A stretch of DNA of 64,000 nt from assembly GCF_019175285.1 (NCBI RefSeq), contig NC_056527.1, forward strand, positions 117,383,418 to 117,447,417, read 5' to 3'. Position 1 is the stretch's first letter; the number at the start of each line of letters is the position of its first letter. The notes below the pieces were generated by a model. That model ran no database searches. It was not told where the DNA came from and was given only the letters and a program-made list of their open reading frames with translations. The position numbers and the translations under genes are program-made. This stretch comes from Sceloporus undulatus (lineage: Eukaryota > Chordata > Lepidosauria > Squamata > Phrynosomatidae). Positions 50,053 through 62,400 of this stretch are shown piece after piece.

Positions 50053-53000
50053 GTGAGTCTCCGGCGGCGAGGAAAGGCTCGGCCCTCGGAGCCCCGGGAC
50101 GGAGGCCGCGTGGCTGACCCCCCGCGGCCTCCGTCCCGGGGCTCCGAGGGCCGCGCGCCCCAAGGCGGCATGCCCTCTTACTCGAGGCCGGCGCCTCGGC
50201 CTAGTCCTGGAGGCCTCGGCTGACTCAGCGCTAGGCCAGGAATTGGCGGGAGGCCGGGGGTCGGGGAAAGGTCTTATTACCTCAGGCCCGGGCTTTGGGG
50301 CGAAGGTTGGGTGGGCCTATATCTCCCCCCCCCCCTTTTATTTTTCCACTTCGAGGGAATGGAGACGGCGCCCCTCGAGCCTTTTGGGGGGGTTTCAGAG
50401 GCAAAAACAGAAGAGTTCTGGGTGGAGGGGAAGGGCTAGCAGTGACACGTGTTTTGGGGGGGGGGCTGGAGGGCAGGGATCAATACCTATATATATACTA
50501 ATAGGGGTATTCTGTGGGGGGCTGACCAGTTGTAGGCATTAATGGCCCATAGTGTTATTCTATGGGATGGGACTGACCTTCATGATATTCGGAGGAGGGT
50601 TTCCTTAGTGGGGGTGGGGGGGTGCTGACCAGTTGCCCCACCCCACAGACTCCCCCATCTATCTATCTATCTATCTTAGCGTGGGGGGGGTGCTGCTGAC
50701 CAGGGGCATTAGTGAGATATCATAACGTTAACGATATGTATTAATAGGGGATGTCCTGTGAGGTGGGGGCTGACCAATTGTGGCCATTACATATATGGAT
50801 AGGTGGTCTTTTATGTGGGGCTGGCTACTTGTGGGCGTTAAGGATATGCACTATTAACTGTAATAGGTGGAATTTTATGGGGTGGGGGCTGGCTGGATGT
50901 GGGCATTCATTGTATGAATGTGGTTATATGGAGTGAGGGTGACCCAATGGGAGGCATTAATGATATGCATTGTTATTAGTAATAGGGGTGACTCCATGGT
51001 TTGGGGGCTGGCCAGATATGTATTACTGGTGATCATGGAGGTGGTTCTCTGGGATGAAGGCTGATGATGAGTTTTGGGCATTAATGATGATGATGATGAT
51101 TATTATTATTATTAATAGAGATGCTTCTGTGGGGTGGGGGCTGACCCATTGTGGGCATTAATGAGATGTATTAATAGCTGTTGCTATGGGGGGGGGGACT
51201 GAGCAGTAATGGCCTTTAATGATATGCATTATTAATAACAATGAGTGATATGGGAGGGGGGCTGTCCAGTTGTAGGGCATTAATGATATTTGTGTATATG
51301 AACAGTGTATGTCATTTGTGTTTGGAGGGGGAGGCAGGGTAAGGAGGAGGCCCAGGACCTTTGAGGTGGAGTGGGTTCTTGGCCTTCTAAATCCCCCAAA
51401 AGGGACCTCAGATGTGCACCATCACATACAGCCCCCCCCCCCAAGTTGCATTGATGTTTTTCTGTTGTCATCTGAGACCAAATGAAACAATCCTGCCAAG
51501 AGTAAGAAAGGGGTTAAAAGTCTTCCAATATTCTTTGGAAACACTGTCATTGACTGATACAAAAGACACACACACCCCAAATCTTTTCCAAAAGCACTAA
51601 AAGAAAGTGCCCAGGAACATCAGCCACTGAAGCTGAGGAGCAAATGAACGGATCAAACGGCGTGTGGGGCTTTTGATTGTGTTTATTTATTGTATAAAAT
51701 GTATTCGAAACAGCTATAATATTGGGATAAAGGGGTTTCCCCCCATTTCAGGCCTGTGTAATTCGTGTTGGGGGGGCTTTTAAGGAAGAGATGGCCCAGG
51801 ACCTTTGAGTGGAGCTGCAATGTGGGAGAATGTTGTTGGAGGTAATTGGGCCAAAGGGGGGGGGGGTTCCAACTCCCAAGCGAAGGGTCTTTTTAATAAA
51901 GGGAAAGTTAAGGGGGCTTTCTAATAGGGGCAGGAGGCTTCTTTTGGGCCTGTTTGAGGAGCAGCTTAAAAAGCATGTGGTCTGTGGTCAAGAAGAGGAT
52001 GAGGTCTCAGGGTGTCCTGGGTTTTTGGAGGGTGCGCTGAGGCCTCTAGGTGAGATCAAGAGAGAAAATATATGGGAGAGCCTCTGGGAGTTAGGGCATT
52101 TCTTGGGGGGTTGTCTGTGGAGTGGGAGCTTAGGAAAAAATGTTGGGGGGGGGTTGGATGAGGAAGGGGAGAAGTGGCTTTTTTCCCAACGGCAGATTCA
52201 ATTTCGGGTTGCCATTTGGGGGAGGATTGTGGACTTTCTGGTTGCTGGGGGGGTTTGTGGCAATGCACAGGTGTGGTGTGACCTTTTGGTGGCTGGACTC
52301 CTACAAAGAGGAGAAGGTGGCCCATGAATGAATGGAGAAATGGCTTTTGGGGAATGTGCAGCTGTGGCTTTTCTAGTGTGCGGCAGGGAGTGGGGAGCGT
52401 GTCCTGACCTGAACCTGAAGAAGCAGAAGGTGGGTGTGGTGCTGATGTATGGGGTGGGGGGGGGGCTGCAGTCGGGGATATCCCTTGGAGAGCAGTTCTC
52501 TCTGTGGGAAAGTGATCAAAGGTGGAGGTTTTGCCAGGGCATGTTGGGTTAGGATTTGCTGGGCTCTATGGGTGCTGGTATGTCTCAGGATAGGTGCGCG
52601 GAAGACAGAGAGAGCATGAGACTCTTAGGAGGTGCCACGTGTGGGGTTTTGGTGGATTCTCCCTAAGGCCAGACTAGGGAAAAAAGAGGGAGAGGAAAGG
52701 TGCGGCTAAAAGTCTGGCTTAGAGGAGGAGAAGTGGAGCCAGAAGACAACCCGTCCAGGTAAGTTGCCTACGTGATTCCTCCATTTTACTACCATGTAGG
52801 TTGCTATGCCTTGGAAGGAGGTAAGAAGAGCTGGTTTTTGGGTAACTGATAAATGCATCATCCCTTGTGATGGGGTTGACAGGAGAAATTGGGGTCTATG
52901 CATGTGTATATATGTGTGTCCTGTACCCCCTTAGGGTTAAGAATGAGCCACAGCAGGAGTTAATATTAAAGCAGAGGAAAGTTTGGGGTTTTCCAGTATG

Positions 53001-56000
53001 ACTTAAGGCACCGCAAGGGAGAGGTTGAGGGGGATAATTTACCCGTACATAAAAGGAGTGGCATGGAAATAAGTATTAAATGTGAGAGATGAAAATGGCT
53101 CCTTAAAAGTTTCCTGTGACTGGTAAAAAGGATAGATGTTAATGCATTAAGGCATAACTAATGCATTTTAACCGCACAGGAGTGCCACATACCATTCTTT
53201 TCTGTTTTGTCTTGGTTTAAGTATTGGGAAAAGTATGCAGAAATCTAGCCTTTCCAGGTACCCATCAGAATCTAATTGGGGAGAGGGTGATGCAGTTCAG
53301 TCCAGTTGGGGTGGGTGGCAGCCATGTGCTTCTGTAGATTTCGGTGGTGAGGATATTTTCTTACACAGAGCAGGGTAGATAAGTTGCCCAGGACACAGGC
53401 TGATTCCAGCTTAACTTTTGAGTGGAAGATCTGCAAGGAACCACACTCTTCCTGCAAGGTAGACAAGGCCATTTGGAAGCCAGGCGGTTTAGCTGTGCTG
53501 GGAAAGGGACTCAGACCTGTAAACCAGCCCCCAAACTTTTTGCTTTGCTGTAAAGACAGGCCGAAAGGGGAGGTTGGTAGTTCCTTCCTCAGTAGCAGCC
53601 TTATGGGCAACTCCTGTCCCTCCTGCCTTGGCGAATCCCATTCACAGCAGCCCTCCATTTGCTGTCTAGGCAGAGCCTTTGGACTGGGGTGGGTGGGGTG
53701 TTGGCTGGGCTTTCCTTGCATAACAGCCTGAGAGAAAGGCCCGTCCCTGCCCTGCTGGGTTGCTGCTGTTGCTGAATCGGCATGTGAGAGGTTGGGGACA
53801 ACGTGTGAAGGATTATGAGGAGTTTGGGGGCATGTTAGAATATTTACAGAATGGTAAGACCGTGCATCTGTGTGTAGGGTACAGCTCTTTCACAAGAAAT
53901 GGCTTTGAAACAGGGAGCCTTAAGAATTGGGGCCCCTGCTCTGCGCAGGAGTGTAAGCAAGGGACGTCTGCCCTTCTCCCCCCCCCTCGCCCTGCACACC
54001 AGCCACGTGGTTGAGTCTGGCTCTCCGCAGTGGCAGCTTAGCTGAATCATGCTTGGTGTTGGCAGGAAGAGAGGGAGTCTCCCTCCAAACATGTGGCATG
54101 GAGGGCCGCCACTTGCTTGCCCACTTGCTGGCGAAGTGCCTTCAAACTTCCTGTCTTCCCCTCCAGCCCCCTTCCCACTGTCCTTTTGCTGCAGACAAAA
54201 TTGTGATGATGGTTTGGCTGCCACTTTGGGGCTCTCCTCAGTGGAGACATGGCTGCCCCCGTCCCCCTCTCTGTCATTCCAGGCGAGCCGGCCGGCAGAG
54301 CAGTTGTCCTTATCAATTACTGGAGCGTAGCAGCGATGGTAGGCATATGCCAAACCTAAAGTGAGCTCAGGAGATCTCTGGAGAGGGCAAACACGCCATT
54401 TCATCAGGCCGGGGCCCTGTGGTAGTTTGGAGCAGCTGTCTTTGTCTTCACGCTAGGGCGAGCCTGCATCACCTCCTCAGGAATCCAGTCTAGTTTTTCC
54501 TGCTCTGATGTAAGATGGGGAAGGGTTCCGGATGACTCGGAAGCCATGTGCTTCCACCAGAAGAAACCAGGAGGCCTCTGGCCTTTATCGGTGATCTTCT
54601 GGCTCCTTGAAGAAACCTTCCCAGAGTCAGTCTAAAATTGTACTTTGGAAGACCTGGCTAAAGAGAAAATGTGTGTGCATGCGTACACCCTTATTATTTC
54701 CTCTCCAGGGTGCAGGGACTTAGCAGTCTGCCTTATATGATTTCAGAGCCTTGGTTCTGCTACTCCAGTGTTATCAACTATGGCTCTCTGGATTTCAGGC
54801 AGGATGTTTTCCCAGCCCTACTGGTAATTCCCTCTTGTTAAAATATTTATGACCCACCTTGTAGCAAAAGATCTCTGCTGCTTGCCAATAGATAATCCCT
54901 CCTAGGGGGGTCTTCCCTCAGAGTATTAATCTGGCCAAACCCCGTTTAGCCTCAAAAAACCAAGCAAGATCTGGGTGTGTCCATCCTTTCCTTTCCGGGG
55001 GTTGAATGTGTGACAAGATTCTATTGAGGTGTTAATGTAGGTGTCTAAGCACCATGTGGAACACTTTTTATGACCAATGGCGCATTGTCCTCTTGCTGAA
55101 ACTATTGCCTGGTTGAAATGCTCCTTTTTTTAAAGTGGAAGGTAAGATTCAAAACAACAGGTTAATCTCAGCCTTGAAAACATATTTTTTCTCAATTTTG
55201 AGGGGGTAGGGGTTGTTTCAGTCTGCTGCAGCAAAAACAATGAAGAGTCATGCGGCACCTTAGACCCAAGTTTTATTTGAAGCACACATCTGATGAAGTG
55301 GGCTGGGGTCCATGAATATGACAAATGACATTATTAGTTTTTAAGATGTTACAAGACTGACCTATAAGGTGTCCTGTTTTCTCTCTTCTCTCCTCCTATA
55401 GTCACAGTTGCCTTGCAGCACAACATTTAGCTTCCAGATTTGGGGGAGGAAATACAGTACATTTCAGGAAAAGTTTTTGCAGTATTTGGCAAGAGTCAAG
55501 TCACAGAGTGTGCTTATGCCCTTTAAAAAATCCTGGATGATCATATTGTTTGCTCCAGTTGCACCAAAATGGCTCTTTCAACTGTTTCTTTATGAAACAT
55601 CTTGTGCATCAAAAGTGATCATAAAACAGAAGGCCCTTGAAGCAGGATCTATTTTGGACAAGAAAGAATCAGGCTAACACAAACCTGGGAAGCAGGAGCT
55701 CATAAAGTCTACTGAAGTGCTGGTCCTGGGCTGTGGTCTTGTAGTGAATCACCGTGAGACCCTTATACCTCTGCTCCCGGAGAGATTTGACTCAGGTCGC
55801 CAGCAGTGCTGGAGGTAGAATGGGGGAATCAAATGGATTATTTGCCTTTTAGAACCCAGACTTTTAAAGAATTGACAGTATTACCGATTGCTTTAGCTTC
55901 TGTCGTGCTATCTTCCCTTTGGCAGGTGGGAACTGCAGTGAAGCTCATGGCTCCATAGCATGTAAACTGCCCCCAGGTAGAGCCAAACTGATGAAACTTT

Positions 56001-56388
56001 GGGTTCTCTTGACTTTCTTGCCTATGCTTCTTGGGTTTTCAGGCTGGTATATAATTGGGTTTGCGTTGTACACCCTAAGGCTACATGCAGTTCCTCCTCT
56101 TCCACTTTGAAACAGCAGACCGTTTGGCCACACATACCCTGGGGAGTAGCCATGGGTGTACTGTACTCTCTGCTCCCAAGAACAGTTGTTAACATAGTAC
56201 TGGATGGTCTAATGGAATGAATTGGTGGCAACAAGATGAGCTAGCTGATTACCTTGCAGAATTCATTGCCACAGGATATTGAAGATCCCTGGTATATCCA
56301 GTTTTCTCCATGGAAGGTGGGCTTAGTATGTAAGTCGTATTGGCTCCATCTGTTCAGCTCCCTTTCTGCTTCTCAGCTTTTCAGGTAC

Positions 56389-56440
<52 letters not shown>

Positions 56441-59400
56441 GGGGGGGGGGGGACGGGACTCTGAGCAGTCCACAGCCAAGTTTTTAGAAATTCAATGTCC
56501 TTTAGGTAAAAACGAAGAAGTTCTAATTTTATCTGATACCAAATTCTGTACAGGCACACTGTGGTCACATGAAACATGCAGCATCATATGTGCCTACTTG
56601 CCAGCATTTGTTGTCCTTATACCTTGTTCTGAATGAAAGATCTTAAAAAGTGTACTGAGGTTAACATTATTTGGCCATACTGATGTAGACCTGCAGCTGA
56701 AAAGCTTCAGGCTGGTATGATCTAAGAGATCTATTCTTTTCTTAATCTCCTCTAGTTTCCATAACATCTGATCCACCATGGCTGATGACCTTGACTTTGA
56801 GACTGGCGATGCCGGGGCCTCCGCCACCTTCCCCATGCAGTGCTCCGCTCTCCGCAAGAACGGCTTTGTGGTGCTCAAAGGGCGTCCCTGCAAGATTGTG
56901 GAGATGTCCACTTCCAAGACCGGAAAGCACGGTCATGCCAAAGTAAGTGGGCCACGTCCTTCTGGGTGAGAGGTGTGGAGGCTCAGTTCTTTTGTCATGT
57001 GTGTTGTCTGTCTCTGCTGTTTCTTCCATCTGGCAAGATGGACACTTATCTCTGAACATCTGAGGCATGCTAAATTGCTTGATATAGAAGATGTGTAGTG
57101 GGGCTTGAACTTTTGCCTGGCTGCTGTAAGCCTGATTTTGGTCATGGGCCTCTGCTGACTTTAATGTGTGAGATGGCACACATGAAATTTACAGCTAGAG
57201 GAAATGCTTGTCACTTGAGCACAATAGGTAAGATCCAGCTCCGTATCAGTCCTTTTCCACATCTTGCCCCTTTGGGACTCAACAATGGTAGAGTAAAGTG
57301 AAATAAATGAAATGAAGTAAATAAATAAAAATGAAGCAGATAATAAAATTAATAGTAGAAGCCATGGCTAGCAGAATTTTAGCTGGACATTCTCTTCCTA
57401 ACTAATGTATGGCTCTTCCGGGCTGGAGTTTGTTCCCTCTGATTTCTGATTCAGGTCTTTCTGTGCTCATCCAGTGTTTTGCATCCCTCACATGCACAGG
57501 AATGGGGTCAGTAGACTTGTGGTTTTTTGTAAACATCTGAAAAAACTTGAAAATGGTATACAGACATCCCTAAGCCCCATAAGAATTTAATGAAACTGAC
57601 TAGGGAATGGAGGTATTGGAAAGGGAGAATGGTGAAAGACAGAGCATAGATATTTAAAAAGTAGAGCAAACCGTGGCTTTGCTTAGTTAGTTCATTTCCT
57701 GGTTCATACCAAAAGCCTGTTTCGGAAACATTCCCAGATGGAAATCAGAGATGCCTCATAGACATAGAAACTAACTCTTTTAATATACTTGATTTTGAAC
57801 ATTCTTATGCCCAGACTGGCTCTCTTTGGTGGGCATGGGTTACAGAGTGGGGCTGTATTGGAGAAAGCAGCTGGGTGAGTAGAAGGGCTGAGCCCTCAGT
57901 GGAAGCACTCTTGCCATCCACTCCGTTGTAGGTGCAATTTCTTCCTGCCAGTGCACTCAGGATTGAGCACAATATGAAATGACAAAAAAAATAAGGCTGT
58001 TGATAGAATAATAAAACTGTTGTCAGAATTTTTCCTTGCTCTACCTGTCTCTGTCTTTTAACACCCTTTTTCTCAAGCTCCAGAGATCCCTTCCAGTCAG
58101 TGTCCTGCTCTGGCCATTTCAGCCACCTGATCTCCAGGGCATGCTGCCATTTTGCTCCTCTGTCTCCTGGTATCTCTTTCCAGTCCCTGTGTTCCACAGA
58201 GCGACTCTTGCCCTTCAGGGTCTGAATGAGAGACGCTTGCAAATCCGTCAGTGGCATTACTTCCTTATCTGGAGAGGGAGGTACATGGCTCCTGAGCATT
58301 CCCAGTCCTATAGTTTCCCCCCTAGAGTTGGGTTTTGTTCCCAGCTAAAATGGGCCAGTTGACTCAAAGGAACTTTTGTAAGTTTGACTTTCCTATTGAT
58401 TACAATTTTGATTTTGGTTCATGCATTTTGTAATAGATTCTTTTTCAGGGGCCTAAACCAACCAGTTTTGAGTTTGGATGAGCATTTTCTTTGCCTCTTT
58501 GAAAAAGGATTAGGACACACTGGGCTAAATGGCAATCTCTTGACCTAAGAGCCCACCCTTTTCTTCTAAAAGCAAAATTGCCATCCAAAGCATATGCTGA
58601 CTCTGGTAAACCCCTTCTGCAAAGTGGGATGTTTGCCAAAGAAGTAGAATTGGGTTTTTCCTCCCAAATGCTGTACAAAGAGACATGTAGGTTCCCTGGG
58701 GACTTTTGAGCCAGGTCAGTGCGGCAAAACATTGCCATAACTCACTCACATAAGCATACAGTGCTCAGATCCTGCCAGACATCCACATCTGAACATTTGG
58801 GACCAAGAGCCAGGCCTAGGTTACACTGGTTCTCTTGAGCACAGTTCTCCTTCCCTTTTACTTCAGAAAAACAGAGGGGCCTTTTTCAGTCTTTGTTCCA
58901 GCATCAGGGCACTGTTAACGGCGATAGAAATGGGGCACAGGTTCCTTTCCTTGAATTGCCACTCCCAGAATTCCATCGTAGCTGTAATAGCCAGGTTGGC
59001 TGAGGGATTCTGGGAGTTATAGTCTCTAAACCCCATCATTTCCAAGCTCTGTGGAGTGTGCACTTGGTAGTCTGTCTTTTGGGACCTCTCGGGTGCCAAC
59101 ACTTGGGATACTTAAAACCACGTCGCCCATTTCTGTGGGCTAATTTTGTACCAGTCGGCACTACTCAGAATATCAGGGTAATTTTTCTGTTTTCACACTT
59201 CTTTAGTTTCTGAAATGCTGACTTTGAAACTGGCGAGCCAGAGGGCCAGGGAGTGTTTGAGGAGATGCAACTTGGTTGCCTTCCCTCACCCTCACTCTCT
59301 GCCTTTCAAAGCAAGCGGAGTCTTGCCAAAGGGCATTTTAAAGGCTAAGGCGCAGCAGGGAAAGTGAAGGCTAGCCAAGGGACCCAGATGCTTGAGACGA

Positions 59401-62400
59401 CAGCGCAAGGCACCAAAAAGCACGATCCAGGAACCGACAGATAAGGTGGCGCTGGAGCCCCGAGGGGTGTGACGTGAGCAACGCTGTCTGGCTGCAAGGA
59501 AGTAAAACAGGCTGAGCTCAGATAGAGAAACCTTTCTTTTGATATGTCTGCTCAGTGCAGGGAAGATGCTGAGCAAGTCAGGATGTAAAATCATTAAGCA
59601 GCTGCTCCGAAGTGGCTTTTCTGTGGATGTGCTGGACTGCAGGCTCCCGTAATCCCCCCAGTCAGCGATACTGTCTGTGGGGATTATGAGAGCTTGCAGT
59701 CCAGCACATCCAGAGAGAGGCTACTTGGAAGAGGCTGTTACAGGAAAAAAAACCAGACGCAAGCTATTTTTGCTTGGAGGAATCATTGATACTTTCCAAA
59801 TATTGTGTTTATACCTATAGGGAAATGGTGTCCATATCTCTTTTTTCTTTTTCTTCTTCACCTCCCTTCTCCTTTCTTCCTCATAGGTGCATCTTGTTGG
59901 CATAGACATCTTCACTGGGAAAAAATATGAAGATATCTGCCCTTCAACCCACAACATGGATGTGCCCAACATTAAGAGAAATGACTTCCAGGTAGGTAGA
60001 GATGGGAGTTGGTTTAAGGAGAATAATTTCTAAAACAATAAATAGGATATTAAAAGCCCCAGAAAGTTAAAGCTCACTATCTTACTGAGTTGGAAGAATA
60101 GTTTGTTCCCAGTTTGGGGTAACCCAGGCTTATATGGCTTCTAAATAAGTTGTTTGGCTCATGAAGGCAAGATTGCTGTGGTAGCCATCAGGGAGAGTGA
60201 CTGCAGCTTTTCCGTTAGATGCCCACAGGGCTCTGTCTTGGGCCCAGTGCTATTCAACATCTTTATCAATGACCTGGATGACAGAATTGGAAGCATACTT
60301 ATCAAATTTGCAGATGATACCAAATTAGGGGGAATAGCTAATACCCCAGAGGACAGGATCAAGATTCAAAATGACCTGAATAGACTAGAAAGCTGGGCCA
60401 AAGCTAACAAAATGAAATTCAACAGGGAGAAATGTAAGGTATTGCACTTAGGGCAGAAAAATAAAATGCCCAGATATAGGATGGGTGACACCTGGCTGAA
60501 TGAAACTACGTGTGAAAGGGATCTAGGAGTCCAAGTAGACCACAAGTTGAACATGAGTGAACAGTGTGATGCGGCAGCTAAAAAGGCCAATGCTATTTTA
60601 GGCTGCATCAATAGAAGTATAGTGTCTAGATCAAGAGAAGTAATAGTGCCACTGTATTCTGCTTTGGTCAGGCCCCACCTAGAATATTGGGTCCAGTTCT
60701 GGGCACCACAATTCAGAAGGACATTGAGAAACTGGAGCCATGTGTCCAAAGGAGGGCGACAAAAATGGTGAAGGGTCTGGAAACCATGCCCTATGAGGAA
60801 CGACTTAGGGAGCTGGGGATGTTTAGCCTGGAGAAAAGAAGGTTAAGAGGTGATATGATCGCCCTGTTTAAATATTTGAAGGGATGTCATATTGAAGAGG
60901 GAGCAAGCTTGTTTTCTGCTGCTCCAGAGAACAGGACCTGGAACAATGGATGCAAGCTACAGGAAAAGAGATTCCACCTCAACATTAGGAGGAACTTCCT
61001 GACAGTAAGGGCTGTTCGACAGTGGAACACACTCCTTCCTCAGAGTGTAGTGGAGTCTCCTTCGTAAATAACAAGGGCTTGCCATCTGTGAATGCTTAAC
61101 CCATGAGAGCCCACTGTAGAAGTGTTCTAGGGGAGAGTGATTTTTAGTGTCTTGCTGTATGCAATCCTAGAAATTTGGTGACTGAAGAAAAATTTTGTGG
61201 CAGGGAGGACAGCGTCCTAATTTGGTGGACAACGCCTTCACTCTACCCCCCATAGCTACGTTTCTGATGCTGACATAGGCCAAATTGAAAATGGTGGTGA
61301 TTCAAGAACCTTTTTCAAGGCCTTGTACGGCCTGCACTGTTGCCCCTGAAACAAGATTGTAAGTGGGCAAGTCACAGTCTCAACCTTAGAGGATGGCAGT
61401 GGGAAATCCTCTGAAGAAACTCGCCAAGAAAACCCCATGATAGGCTACCCCTTAGGGTTGCCACTCTGAAACAACTTGAAGGTGCACAGCAACAACAAAG
61501 TGGCCACAAATTGCTTCATGTTCAGAGTTCTCCTTCCCCTCCCAATTTTCCATCCAGCTTATTGGGATCCAGGATGGGTACCTCTCCCTGCTCCAGGACA
61601 GCGGAGAGGTCCGAGAGGATCTGCGCCTTCCTGAGGGGGACCTGGGCAAGGAGATTGAACAGAAATATGACTGTGGCGAAGAAATCCTGGTAAGAGGTGG
61701 CACACTGTCTGACTGTCCTCAGGAGGGAGGGGGTGCTTGTTATCCGGTGTTTGGGCCCAACTTTCTGCTCTTGTGTTTTATGCGCGGCATTTCCCCCTGA
61801 AGATATTTGAGGTGGCGAACAAAAAAATCAGTGATGTTAAGAAGGCAGCCAGCAATAGAAATACCTGTGGTATTTCCCATAAGCTCTATTGCGGTTTCCA
61901 CCAGCTTGTGGCAAAAGTAGTAGCAGTGTCCTTGTCGAATGTGAATAGGTGGTGGAGCATGTGTGTGTGTAAGTGTGTGTTAGAGAGAAGGGCTTTGGGT
62001 ATTCATCCCAGTGTAGAGCAGGCACACATGGGAAGTGGAGGACCCTTGGGGGTTCTGTTCTTCAGCCCCGTTTAGCCTGAGGGCTATGGCAGGCAAAGAC
62101 CTTCAGGTTTTAACTGGTTGGTTATAGTACAACAGGTGTGCTGGCTCTTAATGGGATTTTAATTGTTTAAAATTATCATTTTTAACTGGATTGAGTTCAA
62201 TGCTTTTTTAAAAAATCATTTCCTTTTGACTTTTACCTGTACAGTTGACCCTCCCCATTTGGGGCTTTGACTTTTGTGGATTTTATTATTCATAGATGCA
62301 ATTAATAAGTTCTCTCTAGGAATTTCTAGGTCCTCTAGAGTCACTTTGATGGAAGTTGACCATAGAATTACAGTGGAGGACTTAGAGGTTCCTAGTGGAA

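Noticed and set aside
49549-50163. Long minus-strand frames across the EIF5A CpG island
   Set aside because: High GC content lowers stop frequency; the composition is Arg/Pro/Ala-rich, the frames overlap each other, and they overlie the promoter and tandem duplication.
51809-52327. 172-codon frame in EIF5A intron 1
   Set aside because: G-rich sequence gives a skewed Gly/Trp/Leu composition with no domain and no splice support.
53272-54404. Overlapping frames in EIF5A intron 1 as a nested gene
   Set aside because: Frames exist on both strands with no conserved motif, start context or polyadenylation signal.
57805-58299. 164-codon minus-strand frame in EIF5A intron 2
   Set aside because: No family likeness, no promoter or splice signals, and overlapping frames on the other strand.
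60154-60771. 205-codon open frame as a host gene
   Set aside because: It is the end of a CR1 reverse transcriptase with FADD and the standard CR1 3' terminus.
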